Below, one piece after another: positions 46,007 to 53,309 of a DNA stretch of 64,000 nt. Position 1 is the stretch's first letter. Each line of letters opens with the position of its first letter. The stretch is from positions 1,123,384-1,187,383 of the forward strand of contig NZ_LUKD01000001.1 in NCBI RefSeq assembly GCF_001592745.1. The letters are read 5' to 3'. The notes under the pieces are model-generated. The model did not search any database and was not told the DNA's origin. It worked only from the letters and a program-made list of their open reading frames with translations. The position numbers and the translations under genes are program-made. This DNA comes from Bdellovibrio bacteriovorus (GTDB lineage: Bacteria; Bdellovibrionota; Bdellovibrionia; Bdellovibrionales; Bdellovibrionaceae).

Positions 46007-46504
46007 GTGGATTTACATCCTCACACGGGCGAAGAATCCCAGATTCGCATTTTGTATCACAACCTTTTAAGTGCATGGAATAAGCGCAGTGCCGCCGACA
46101 TGGCTCATCTGTTTTCTGAAGATGCGAACATGATCGGCTTTGATGGCAGTCACCTTATGGGACAAGAAGAAATCGGAAAGCATCTGGCAACGATTTTTTT
46201 TCATCATCCGACGGGGTCCTTTGTGAACATTGTACGCAATGTGCGTTTTATCGCTCCAGAAGTCGCTGTATTGAATGCAGTAGCAGGTATGATTCCACCT
46301 GGGAAGACGGACATCTTGCCAGAGCTGACGGCCATACAAACGCTTGTCAGCGTGAAAGATGATGATCACTGGCGAATATCGATATTTCAAAATACTCCGG
46401 CCGCCTTCCATGGTCGGCCTGAAGAAATTGACAAGTTAGCTTTAGAATTAAGACGCGAGATGCGTGAATCCTTTCGCGCCGAAAAAAGTGCTCAAGGATT
46501 TTAG
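46007..46504 (+). CDS. NTF2-like protein (SnoaL/SgcJ type)
   Basis: A 165-residue soluble protein with an NTF2-like fold: 'RILYHNLLSAWNKRSAADMAHLFSEDANMIGFDGSHLMG', then 'IGKHLATIFF' and the beta-sheet 'WRISIFQNTPAAFHGRPE'. Members of this SgcJ/EcaC group are small-molecule enzymes or binders of unknown substrate. GTG 46007 is taken as start because GGGAGG lies five bases upstream; in-frame TTG 45992 and GTG 46001 lie in or before that motif. It stands alone between the maltodextrin operon and a terminator facing the other way. Confidence 0.78.
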   Translation: MDLHPHTGEESQIRILYHNLLSAWNKRSAADMAHLFSEDANMIGFDGSHLMGQEEIGKHLATIFFHHPTGSFVNIVRNVRFIAPEVAVLNAVAGMIPPGKTDILPELTAIQTLVSVKDDDHWRISIFQNTPAAFHGRPEEIDKLALELRREMRESFRAEKSAQGF

Positions 46505-46510
46505 AAAAAA

Positions 46511-46560
46511 ATAAGGAGGCCCCACGACAGGGCCCCCATGCAGGGACTGGAAAAGGATTA
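46511..46560 (-). terminator. Terminator after the LysR gene, with conserved preceding block
   Basis: On the minus strand an 8-pair stem with one G-T wobble (complement of 46530-46537 with 46515-46522) is followed by TTATTTTTTT. The bases just 5' of it (complement of 46538-46558) match the block before the terminator at 20473-20494 in 17 of 21 positions. The transcript may be the 3' end of the LysR mRNA or a separate small RNA. Confidence 0.7.
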
Positions 46561-46677
46561 CACTGATTTCTATAAGCAGGATTGGTGCCAAACTTCTATT
46601 CTTACGTATTGAACGTGAAGGAAATCGCACTCCCTTTTCTCCTCATTTGCGGGTGATTTTGCCCCATGGATTCTTTG

Positions 46678-47580
46678 TCAATTTGCGGACTCGAGGAACT
46701 TTGGAAATTCCTGCACCAAAGTGTCCATCAACGCCCGCACTCGTCGAGACATATAGCGGTTCGATGGGGTCACGATGTAAGCGTCGTGTCCGCTTTCAAG
46801 CCGATCGTTGAGTACAACTTCCACAACGTCTTTTTTCCTCAACAAGTCTGCCACGTCCCAGTGAGATCGCACCGCAATCCCCGCCCCCAGTTTCATAAGT
46901 TCAGTTAGAAATAATCCATTGTTCGAATGAGTCGTTGGTTCTTTGCTAACCTCGCCTAAACTGAGTCCCGATTTTACAAACTTTCTTTGGCGATGAATGG
47001 AAAGAAAGAGCAGACGATGTTTCACAAGATCTTTCACCGTTTTGGGAGTCCCGTGTTTTTTTAAGTACGAGGGTGAGGCAATGATCTTTAAATAATTGGG
47101 GCCCAGACGACGGGCTATTAAAGAAGAATCTTCAAGCGTTGAAAAGCGAATCGCCAAATCAAAACCCGATTCCACAAGTTTTTCGAGTTTATCGCTGAAA
47201 TGCACACTGACTTCCACTTTCGGGTGATTTTTGGAAAAATCCGCAAGGATTTTCGCAACCGGCCCTTGCGCCAAGGTTAAAGGCAGCGTCAGGCGCACGG
47301 GGCCTTTCAACTCATTCGTGTCGGCAAATTGTTCTTCAACTTCTTTAATATCCCCTAAAATTCTTTGTGCTTGTGGAACTAAAATTTTTCCTTCTTCCGT
47401 AAGATTCACCGCGCGCGTGCTTCGTTGAAAAAGACGCAAGCCTAATACTTCTTCTAATCTTGCGATTCGTTTACTAAGAACAGAGACAGGGACAGAAAGG
47501 GTTTTGGCCGCTTGAGAGAAACTTTTAAGCTCTGCCACCTGCAAAAAAGCAACGAGGTCTTCTAAATTCTGAATTTTCAT
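46678..47580 (-). CDS. LysR-family regulator
   Basis: A 300-residue regulator: N-terminal winged helix 'QNLEDLVAFLQVAELKSFSQAAKTL' and a substrate-binding effector domain ('RLTLPLTLAQGPVAKILADF'). It belongs to the CrgA/aldehyde-type subgroup that controls a neighbouring oxidoreductase. The in-frame sequence extends to 47616, but the inverted repeat at 47607-47636 covers that point, so ATG 47589 or 47580 is more likely; 47580 is used. Divergent from the SDR gene, its probable target. Confidence 0.88.
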   Translation of the reverse strand: MKIQNLEDLVAFLQVAELKSFSQAAKTLSVPVSVLSKRIARLEEVLGLRLFQRSTRAVNLTEEGKILVPQAQRILGDIKEVEEQFADTNELKGPVRLTLPLTLAQGPVAKILADFSKNHPKVEVSVHFSDKLEKLVESGFDLAIRFSTLEDSSLIARRLGPNYLKIIASPSYLKKHGTPKTVKDLVKHRLLFLSIHRQRKFVKSGLSLGEVSKEPTTHSNNGLFLTELMKLGAGIAVRSHWDVADLLRKKDVVEVVLNDRLESGHDAYIVTPSNRYMSRRVRALMDTLVQEFPKFLESAN

Positions 47581-47606
47581 ATTTTCCATAATAGAAAAAA
47601 TGTTTC

Positions 47607-47636
47607 TCTGATTCAATGTATTATCAGCGAATCAGA
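47607..47636. promoter_or_regulatory. Operator candidate between LysR and SDR genes
   Basis: Inverted repeat TCTGATTC (47607-47614) and GAATCAGA (47629-47636), spaced by 14 bases, in the 95 bases between divergent LysR and SDR starts. Size and place fit a LysR recognition site. Confidence 0.5.
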
Positions 47637-47675
47637 AATAGCGTAGATTTAGATAGAATTTAAATCGGAGACCTA

Positions 47676-48464
47676 ATGAAGAAAAAACGTTTAGCTTTAA
47701 TCACGGGTTCGACAGCCGGTATCGGTTTTGCCATTGCCGAAAAAATGCTTCAGCAAGGCTTTGATGTCATTATCAACGGTCGCAGCGAAGCTCGAGTCAA
47801 CCACGCAATAAATCAGTTGATCGAAAACGGAGCGACTAAGAACGCTTTGCAAGGTGTCGCAGCCGACTTAACTACTATAGAGGGCATTAACACAGTCACC
47901 GACCTTTTTGCGGATGTGGATGTTCTTGTGAATAACTTCGGAATCTTTGAGCCCAAAGATTTTGTCGATATCACTGACGAGGACTGGAACAAAATGTGGA
48001 ACGCCAACTTTCTTTCAGGGGCGCGTTTATCACGACATTACTTTCCTCGCATGTTGAAAAAGAATTATGGTCGCATCATCTTTATTTCCAGTGAGTCGGC
48101 ACTGCAAATCCCTCTTGAGATGATTCACTATGGAGTTTCAAAGACGGCGCAGCTTTCTTTGGCTAGAGGTTTAGCAGAAGCCGCAGCTCAAACAAACGTC
48201 ACGGTAAATTCGGTGCTGGTCGGCCCCACGAAATCTGAGGGCGTTGGTACTTTCCTTAAACAGCTTGCAGAAAAAGCGCAAATGTCAGAAGAAGAAATCG
48301 AAAAAGATTTCTTTAAAAATGCGCGTCCGACAAGTCTTTTAAAACGTTTTATTCGACCTGAAGAGATAGGATCTTTCGTGAGCTATTTGAGTAGCGAAGA
48401 AGCTTCTGCAATTACCGGGTCTGCGCTTCGCGTTGATGGTGGTTTGTTAAAAACAATCGTTTAA
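47676..48464 (+). CDS. SDR family oxidoreductase
   Basis: A 262-residue classical short-chain dehydrogenase: cofactor motif 'LITGSTAGIGFAIAEKM', 'NNFGIFEPKDF' (usual NNAG), catalytic Ser in 'IIFISSESALQIPLEMIHYGVSKTAQLSLARGLA' with Tyr-x-x-x-Lys as 'YGVSK', and C-terminal 'AITGSALRVDGG'. Arg after the first strand suggests NADP(H). Substrate unknown. Control by the divergent LysR is likely. Confidence 0.92.
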   Translation: MKKKRLALITGSTAGIGFAIAEKMLQQGFDVIINGRSEARVNHAINQLIENGATKNALQGVAADLTTIEGINTVTDLFADVDVLVNNFGIFEPKDFVDITDEDWNKMWNANFLSGARLSRHYFPRMLKKNYGRIIFISSESALQIPLEMIHYGVSKTAQLSLARGLAEAAAQTNVTVNSVLVGPTKSEGVGTFLKQLAEKAQMSEEEIEKDFFKNARPTSLLKRFIRPEEIGSFVSYLSSEEASAITGSALRVDGGLLKTIV

Positions 48465-48497
48465 GAATATTTCGGACTCATCACCCGAGGAGAAATA

Positions 48498-49004
48498 ATG
48501 ATCTTTGACCTGACTGTTCCCCAATTTATAAAGATGCTTCGTAACTTAGATGGCTTCTTAGATAAAGCATCTCATTATGCTGATACTAAAAAGTTTTCTA
48601 CCGATGTTTTAGTTCAATCTCGCTTGGCTCCGGATCAATTTCCCTTGGCTCGCCAGATCCAAATCGCCTGTGACACAGCAAAGCTTTGTGGATTTCGACT
48701 GACGGGCAAAACAGCCCCTTCGAACGAAGATACTGAAAAGACTTTTCCGGAATTGAAGGCCCGCATTGCAAGCACCATTGGTTATTTGGAAGGCTTGACT
48801 TTGAAAGACTATACGGAAGCTTCCGCAAAACAAGTGACTCAGCCCCGTTGGGAAGGAAAATGGATGAAAGGTGATGACTACGTCATTCATCACGCTATTC
48901 CGAATTTCTATTTCCATGTGACGACGGCTTACGCAATATTACGTCATAACGGAGTGGACGTAGGCAAGAACGACTACCTTGGAAAATTACCCTTTAATCA
49001 CTGA
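48498..49004 (+). CDS. DUF1993 family protein
   Basis: A 168-residue helical protein of the DUF1993 / DinB-like four-helix group: 'IFDLTVPQFIKMLRNLDGFLDKA', 'RLAPDQFPLARQIQIACDTAK' and 'IPNFYFHVTTAYAILRHNGVDVGKNDYLG'. His residues at 'HHAIPNFYFHV' could hold a metal as in DinB folds. The function is unknown. AGGAGA precedes ATG 48498, 33 bases after the SDR gene; probably the same transcript. Confidence 0.88.
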   Translation: MIFDLTVPQFIKMLRNLDGFLDKASHYADTKKFSTDVLVQSRLAPDQFPLARQIQIACDTAKLCGFRLTGKTAPSNEDTEKTFPELKARIASTIGYLEGLTLKDYTEASAKQVTQPRWEGKWMKGDDYVIHHAIPNFYFHVTTAYAILRHNGVDVGKNDYLGKLPFNH

Positions 49005-49014
49005 TTGAAATTAA

Positions 49015-49040
49015 AAACCCCTTAAGAGATTAAGGGGTTT
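49015..49040. terminator. Bidirectional terminator overlapping a stop codon
   Basis: Perfect 11-bp stem AAACCCCTTAA/TTAAGGGGTTT (49015-49025 with 49030-49040), loop GAGA. The right arm contains the stop codon of the convergent minus-strand gene. Confidence 0.85.
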
Positions 49041-50172
49041 CTTCTTTTGCGAGCTGAAATTTTTCGAAGCGATGAAGTTCTTCTTCTATACGCTCCTTAT
49101 TTTTCTTAGATTTGTGTTTTCCTAACCAAGTCCACTTTTGCACCAAAAGTTCTTTGTTCGCCCGGTCTGTTTTTAGGTCCAAAGCCGCGACAATCTCATC
49201 GTCTAACAGAACCGGTAAAGCAAAGTATCCGAAGACGCGTTTTTCTTTAGGAATGTAGGCCTCGAAACGATGCTCATAATCAAAAATAGCTTGCAGCCTT
49301 TTTCTCTGAATAATCAATGGGTCAAATGGCGATAGAATATGCGTGATTGGCTGCAACTCAAGTTTCATATCTAGATCTTCCGGACGAATCCATAGCTGAT
49401 ATTTTGAAATACCATCTATTTCGATCTCTAGAAGTTCCTTTTTTCGGACCCTTTGATCTATCAAACGACGAATCTCTGGTTTGCGACTAGGGTACAGGTG
49501 GCAGACCGAATCTAATGTGACGAACGATTGCGAACGCAGTGCCCGATCCAAAAGATAGTTATACACTTCTTTTGTTGAAGCCGGTTTTGGCTTTTTCTTC
49601 CAACCAAAATGCCGATCCAAAAGTTCATATTTTTTTAGCATCCCCAATCGCTCGGACACCGTTAAAAGGCCTCCATTGAACGCCAGTTGCAGGGCTTTTT
49701 TGGAAGGTTTACGGCTAACCCAGGGATGATCTTTTTCAACTAAGACGTCATCTTCAATATCACGAATAGAAATGGCACCGTCTTTTTTAATCAACTTAAG
49801 GACTTTTTGCAGATCCTCTTTCTTAACGCTCTTGTACCAGTTCGAGGGCTCAAGCCGGCGCCTTTTCATGTCATTCATGAAATAGCGAAAGTCTTTCGTC
49901 GGCACGTAGGCCAGTGCATGGGTCCAATACTCAAATACAGACTTTTCTGTCGTCTGAGCTGTATGGAGATCCTGTCTTCGATATTTCGGAATGCGTGAAT
50001 ACAAAATATGGTGATGACAACGCTCGATCACGTGAATGGTATCGATTTGCACATAACCCAGATGATCAACAGCCGCACTTGTCGCTTTCGGGCCGGCTCC
50101 AAAAGGCGCCGAAACATCCAGTCTTTGTGCGTGAATCCACAAGCGGCGGGCTTGCGCTTTTGTTAACTTCAT
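49030..50172 (-). CDS. AlkX/YcaQ-type crosslink-repair DNA glycosylase
   Basis: A 380-residue protein of the winged-helix HTH_42 (DUF1006) family. Three winged-helix regions and a beta domain are expected; the key motif is 'YVQIDTIHVIERCHHHILYSR' near residue 36-56, where QID matches the catalytic Q-x-D/Q of AlkZ/AlkX glycosylases that unhook DNA interstrand crosslinks. 'FEYWTHALAYVP' and 'SPFDPLI' are family marks. It probably repairs alkylated DNA. The start overlaps the stop of the zinc-finger gene by four bases. Confidence 0.87.
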   Translation of the reverse strand: MKLTKAQARRLWIHAQRLDVSAPFGAGPKATSAAVDHLGYVQIDTIHVIERCHHHILYSRIPKYRRQDLHTAQTTEKSVFEYWTHALAYVPTKDFRYFMNDMKRRRLEPSNWYKSVKKEDLQKVLKLIKKDGAISIRDIEDDVLVEKDHPWVSRKPSKKALQLAFNGGLLTVSERLGMLKKYELLDRHFGWKKKPKPASTKEVYNYLLDRALRSQSFVTLDSVCHLYPSRKPEIRRLIDQRVRKKELLEIEIDGISKYQLWIRPEDLDMKLELQPITHILSPFDPLIIQRKRLQAIFDYEHRFEAYIPKEKRVFGYFALPVLLDDEIVAALDLKTDRANKELLVQKWTWLGKHKSKKNKERIEEELHRFEKFQLAKEETP

Positions 50173-50663
50173 TTTGGCAAAAGCCTTTTTGATTCAAGTT
50201 GCACAGGAATGCCAGTGCCACTCCACTTTGTAGTTTGATAACGCCCTTGCAAGACCTTTTCTGACTGAATATCTACATCGATCAAACCGTTGAATTTAGC
50301 TTTGGCCGCCAAAAAAGCCAGCCTTAACAGAGTCTCTTCACGGTCCGGACAGTCTTTGACTTTGAAAGGTTTCTCTTTGCGCTTTAAAAGTCGAGTTTCT
50401 TTCGTCTGCGTCTTAAAGAAAACCGCCACGTTCTTCGCTTCTTCCATTGTTTCATTGTAGTCCACCAACTGTGGCGCCACGTGATTATCGTAACAAGCTC
50501 TGCAATAAGTGCTGTGAGACAACTCTTCTGGAAGATTCTGCAAAAAAGAGAAGGTTTCTTTCTCTAAAAACTGCGCACAGTTCTTACAGACGGCGCTTTT
50601 GCAGTGACCGCATTCAAGGGTGGCTTTCGGTTTTTGACAGGAACAGCAGACATTATTTTCCAT
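50169..50663 (-). CDS. Small multi-CxxC zinc-binding protein, unknown function
   Basis: A 164-residue protein with four zinc-ligand pairs in the first 60 residues: 'CCSCQKPKATLECGHCKSAVCKNCAQ' and 'YCRACYDNHV'. This suggests a cross-braced zinc finger. The C-terminal half is basic, then ends in a region like heavy-metal-binding YbjQ ('LAFLAAKAKFNGLIDVDIQ'). Coupled by ATGA overlap to the glycosylase gene, so a DNA-repair role is possible (inference). ATG 50663 is preferred over the upstream 50723, which has no Shine-Dalgarno. Confidence 0.7.
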   Translation of the reverse strand: MENNVCCSCQKPKATLECGHCKSAVCKNCAQFLEKETFSFLQNLPEELSHSTYCRACYDNHVAPQLVDYNETMEEAKNVAVFFKTQTKETRLLKRKEKPFKVKDCPDREETLLRLAFLAAKAKFNGLIDVDIQSEKVLQGRYQTTKWSGTGIPVQLESKRLLPK

Positions 50664-50788
50664 ATACTTAAGACATCTAACATAGATTTCTGACAAATAC
50701 AGCCTCCCGACTTCGGTGCGCAAATGTTTCTTCAGAACCAGAAATCGGGCCCTGCAGAAGGCTTAAATCTCACGAATTGCATGTCAGG

Positions 50789-50800
50789 CGTCTTAAGACG
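50789..50800. promoter_or_regulatory. Twelve-base palindrome between divergent genes
   Basis: CGTCTTAAGACG is a perfect palindrome between the starts of the zinc-finger gene (50663, minus) and the L,D-transpeptidase gene (50873, plus). Possible operator; no further support. Confidence 0.3.
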
Positions 50801-50872
50801 GCCCTCCCGTGTTGTACCGGAGCAGTAACATTGAACTCGGAACTATCAACAACACAAACACAGGAGGTGTTT

Positions 50873-51511
50873 ATGAAAACAGGGCTGAAGATAACAACCT
50901 TCGTTTTCTCACTACTTTTTGGCATAAATTTCCAAGCCAACGCACAAACTGCAGAAGACGAACGCATTCCCAACATGATTGAGGAACTCGACCCTTTCGA
51001 TCCGAACATCGAAGAGACCTTAGAGTACTACGATAAAATTTATGAAGAAGAAACTGGTAAACCTGCGCATCTTCCCGATGCCTTTATTAACGACATTATT
51101 GGTTTAGATACCTGTCGAAGAGCAAACTGCGCCGTCTGGGCACAAGTTGTAAAAGATACTCAGAGAATGTACTTGTATGTAAATGGAAGCCTGAGAGGTT
51201 CTTGGGCTGTTTCTACTGGAGTTAGTGGACATGGAACACCCAATTTCGACAAACATCCAGATGGACGTATCTATGACAGATACACCTCTAGCAAATTCCC
51301 TGGAGGAGACTATAATGGGTTAGGTAATATGCCTTATGCCGTATTTATTCGAGGTGGTTTTGCCCTCCATGGGACTCCACGATCGAATTGGCCTAAGCTA
51401 GGAACCCGGGCATCGCACGGATGTATCCGCATGCATCCCGACAACGCATATACGTTCAATCGCCTGGTGCGAGCGAACGGAGTACGCAATGTATGGATTA
51501 CCGTGCAGTGA
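50873..51511 (+). CDS. Exported L,D-transpeptidase (YkuD family)
   Basis: A 212-residue protein with a signal peptide (cleavage near ANA|QT). A ~60-residue acidic segment precedes the YkuD domain with the catalytic motif 'HGTPRSNWPKLGTRASHGCIRM' region (Cys in SHGCIRM near 186). It makes 3-3 crosslinks in peptidoglycan or attaches proteins to it. In Bdellovibrio such enzymes are known to alter host and self wall. ATG 50873 follows AGGAGG, which lies in the loop of a 6-bp hairpin (50856-50861/50867-50872). Confidence 0.92.
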   Translation: MKTGLKITTFVFSLLFGINFQANAQTAEDERIPNMIEELDPFDPNIEETLEYYDKIYEEETGKPAHLPDAFINDIIGLDTCRRANCAVWAQVVKDTQRMYLYVNGSLRGSWAVSTGVSGHGTPNFDKHPDGRIYDRYTSSKFPGGDYNGLGNMPYAVFIRGGFALHGTPRSNWPKLGTRASHGCIRMHPDNAYTFNRLVRANGVRNVWITVQ

Positions 51512-51528
51512 TCTAGGTTTTTTCAGTG

Positions 51529-51566
51529 GAATATCCCCGATAGTCTCGGGGATATTCTTTTTTTTT
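51529..51566 (+). terminator. Terminator of the L,D-transpeptidase gene
   Basis: Perfect 12-bp stem (51529-51540 with 51546-51557), loop TAGTC, then a long T-run to 51566. Confidence 0.94.
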
Positions 51567-52005
51567 ACTTCTGACAATATTGTTCTACAGAGAATTTAAA
51601 TTCTTTCCCCGCCTTCTGACATTTCGGTTTCATATCACCTAGCTGTCTGGCATCTGCCATCGTAGAAAGCTTGTTAAAAGAATCCGCATCAGTTTCACGC
51701 ACTAAGACCGTGATGTATTTTCCGTCGTCAGATAATTTTGCCGACTGCGGTTTCACATCACAGACTGATTCTGAATCCGCCACTTGCACTTTTTGCCAGT
51801 TCGGAGCTGCGGCTCCGCAGCTGACTTTGAGTTCCACGGCGTAAGGTCTTCCTAATTTTTCTTCTACGATGCGAGAAGAAACCAATGCCTGACCTTTTCC
51901 GTTCGGTAAAGTGACAGTTTTTTCACCGACAACATCGTTCGCTGCGAAGGCATTTGCTGAAAGGATGAATGTCGAAAGAGCTAATAAGTTCTTAAAGTTT
52001 TTCAT
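51565..52005 (-). CDS. Small exported protein, unknown function
   Basis: A 146-residue protein with a signal peptide (KNFKNLLALSTFILSANAFA). The mature part has four cysteines ('VSCGAAA', 'SVCDVK', 'PKCQK', 'QYCQK') and looks like a small beta-rich domain. No family recognised. ATG 52005 lies just after the stop of the upstream lipoprotein gene, so the two are probably made together in the envelope. Its stop codon overlaps the last T of the L,D-transpeptidase terminator. Confidence 0.7.
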   Translation of the reverse strand: MKNFKNLLALSTFILSANAFAANDVVGEKTVTLPNGKGQALVSSRIVEEKLGRPYAVELKVSCGAAAPNWQKVQVADSESVCDVKPQSAKLSDDGKYITVLVRETDADSFNKLSTMADARQLGDMKPKCQKAGKEFKFSVEQYCQK

Positions 52006-52007
52006 AG

Positions 52008-52796
52008 TTACCCCGCACACAATGGGAATGAAAGATGGATATGGTCATTGTGAAGATCGTTACCGCCTAAAGCCGATCCTGGAATTCCAATGGACCCTGC
52101 GTATTCACGTTGACCTGGTCTGCACTTCGTAGGCATCGTGTCTTTCCAGCACTGACGGAAGGCATTGTAAAACGTCTTCGTTGTCCCTTTAAAGTCACGA
52201 ACATGCGTGCTTACTGAAGTCACACCACCCGTTCTATCGTAAATAAGAAACTTCACAATGTCGATGGCGCGCGCATAAGCATGCATACTTAAACTCGAAG
52301 AGTTTCTGGCATTTCGATTCACATAAGTTCCCCAGTGACGAATGAAAACTCTTTCAGGTTGCGGATAGTTGGCTGCTAACGCCGCCGTTTCCACACAGCC
52401 AAAAAAATGTTTATTCAAATGAGTCGCATAGTTAGGATGAATAGTTCCGTTACCGCATTTTGTATCGCTGTCATAACCGCCGCGAACAATCGCTGCCGAA
52501 TCACAACCATTCCAAGTTTTACCTGGACCATAAGCAAGCTGTGTCGTTCCTGGTTTAAAAGAAAAATACAATCCGTTGATTGGAGGTTCTGTCGGAGTTG
52601 TGACCGTGCCAGAGCCCGTATCACCACCATCTGGAATTGTTGGTGAGGTGCCTTGTGTGGTGTCGTCGGGCTCTCCTGATGCCCATTCACCATCTCCTGA
52701 AGCCTGCGCACATCCTAGACCTAGAAGTGCGGAAGAGATTAATAAAATTGAAAGACCGCCTTTAATTTTGTTTGTCAGTGTCTTGTGTTTTTGCAT
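52008..52796 (-). CDS. Lipoprotein with extensin-like / LAS-type peptidase domain
   Basis: A 262-residue lipoprotein (lipobox 'LGLGC', Cys ~29) with an acidic Thr/Pro-rich linker to about residue 75. The C-terminal domain has the zinc pattern of LAS peptidases: 'SLSMHAYARAIDI' (S-x-H-x6-D) and 'NDLHNDHIHLSFP' (H-x-H), plus cysteines for disulfides. This is the extensin-like C-terminal family (PF06904), related to D-Ala-D-Ala carboxypeptidases and endopeptidases. Probably cuts peptidoglycan in the envelope, close to the L,D-transpeptidase gene. Confidence 0.8.
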   Translation of the reverse strand: MQKHKTLTNKIKGGLSILLISSALLGLGCAQASGDGEWASGEPDDTTQGTSPTIPDGGDTGSGTVTTPTEPPINGLYFSFKPGTTQLAYGPGKTWNGCDSAAIVRGGYDSDTKCGNGTIHPNYATHLNKHFFGCVETAALAANYPQPERVFIRHWGTYVNRNARNSSSLSMHAYARAIDIVKFLIYDRTGGVTSVSTHVRDFKGTTKTFYNAFRQCWKDTMPTKCRPGQREYAGSIGIPGSALGGNDLHNDHIHLSFPLCAG

Positions 52797-52934
52797 TGGT
52801 TAAGTCTTAAGTGACAGCCTTGTAACTTAAAACCCCAATGGCCTAGCTCTGGACCATATATAGACAAAGGACTCCCGGGAAACCCGCTGTAGGAGCTATT
52901 CTCACGTCACTATACGAGAATCCTCAGAATAAAA

Positions 52935-53300
52935 TCACTTTGAAAACATGCGAGGGGATCGAGACGATCTGATTTTTTTGGGCTCTTTTTTCCATTGGAA
53001 CTTTTTAAGATCGATCTTATTTTTCTCTGTGAAAATCACGCCTTCCTTTATTAGCAGTGATTTTTGTTTCTTGAAGAACGAAGAGTCCTCTGGAAAAGAT
53101 ATTCTTCCTTGCGAGTTGATCACCCTTTGCCAAGGAAGTTTATAAGTCTTTGAAGAAGAGTGCAGAATCCAAGCGACTCCTCGCGAACCTTGGGGCTTCC
53201 CCGCAAGTTTCGCGATTTGTCCATACGTAGCGACGTTCCCCTTGGGAATCTGCTGAATAAACTTAATAACATTTTTCGAAAATTCATTCAGCTCTTCCAA
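52935..53300 (-). CDS. Alkyltransferase-like (ATL) protein
   Basis: A 121-residue protein of the O6-alkylguanine-DNA methyltransferase fold in which the acceptor motif PCHRV is replaced by PWQRV ('LPWQRVINSQG' near 55-65). The DNA-binding part is intact ('VATYGQIAKLAGKPQGSRGV', with the Arg finger 'GSRGV'). ATL proteins bind O6-alkylguanine without repairing it and hand it to nucleotide excision repair. It lies nine bases after the OPT transporter gene. The basic C-terminal tail is longer than in E. coli Atl. Confidence 0.88.
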   Translation of the reverse strand: MEELNEFSKNVIKFIQQIPKGNVATYGQIAKLAGKPQGSRGVAWILHSSSKTYKLPWQRVINSQGRISFPEDSSFFKKQKSLLIKEGVIFTEKNKIDLKKFQWKKEPKKIRSSRSPRMFSK

Positions 53301-53309
53301 GGTAACTTC

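Noticed and set aside
46538-46612. A 24-codon plus-strand ORF (MQGLEKD...) and its look-alike at 20498
   Set aside because: The resemblance is real, but no Shine-Dalgarno lies at a usable distance and similarity fades after seven codons; terminator-linked conservation on the minus strand is the simpler reading.
52797-52934. A 138-base gap before the LAS-type lipoprotein
   Set aside because: It holds a weak ATTCTC/GAGAAT repeat but no gene, terminator or promoter I can support.
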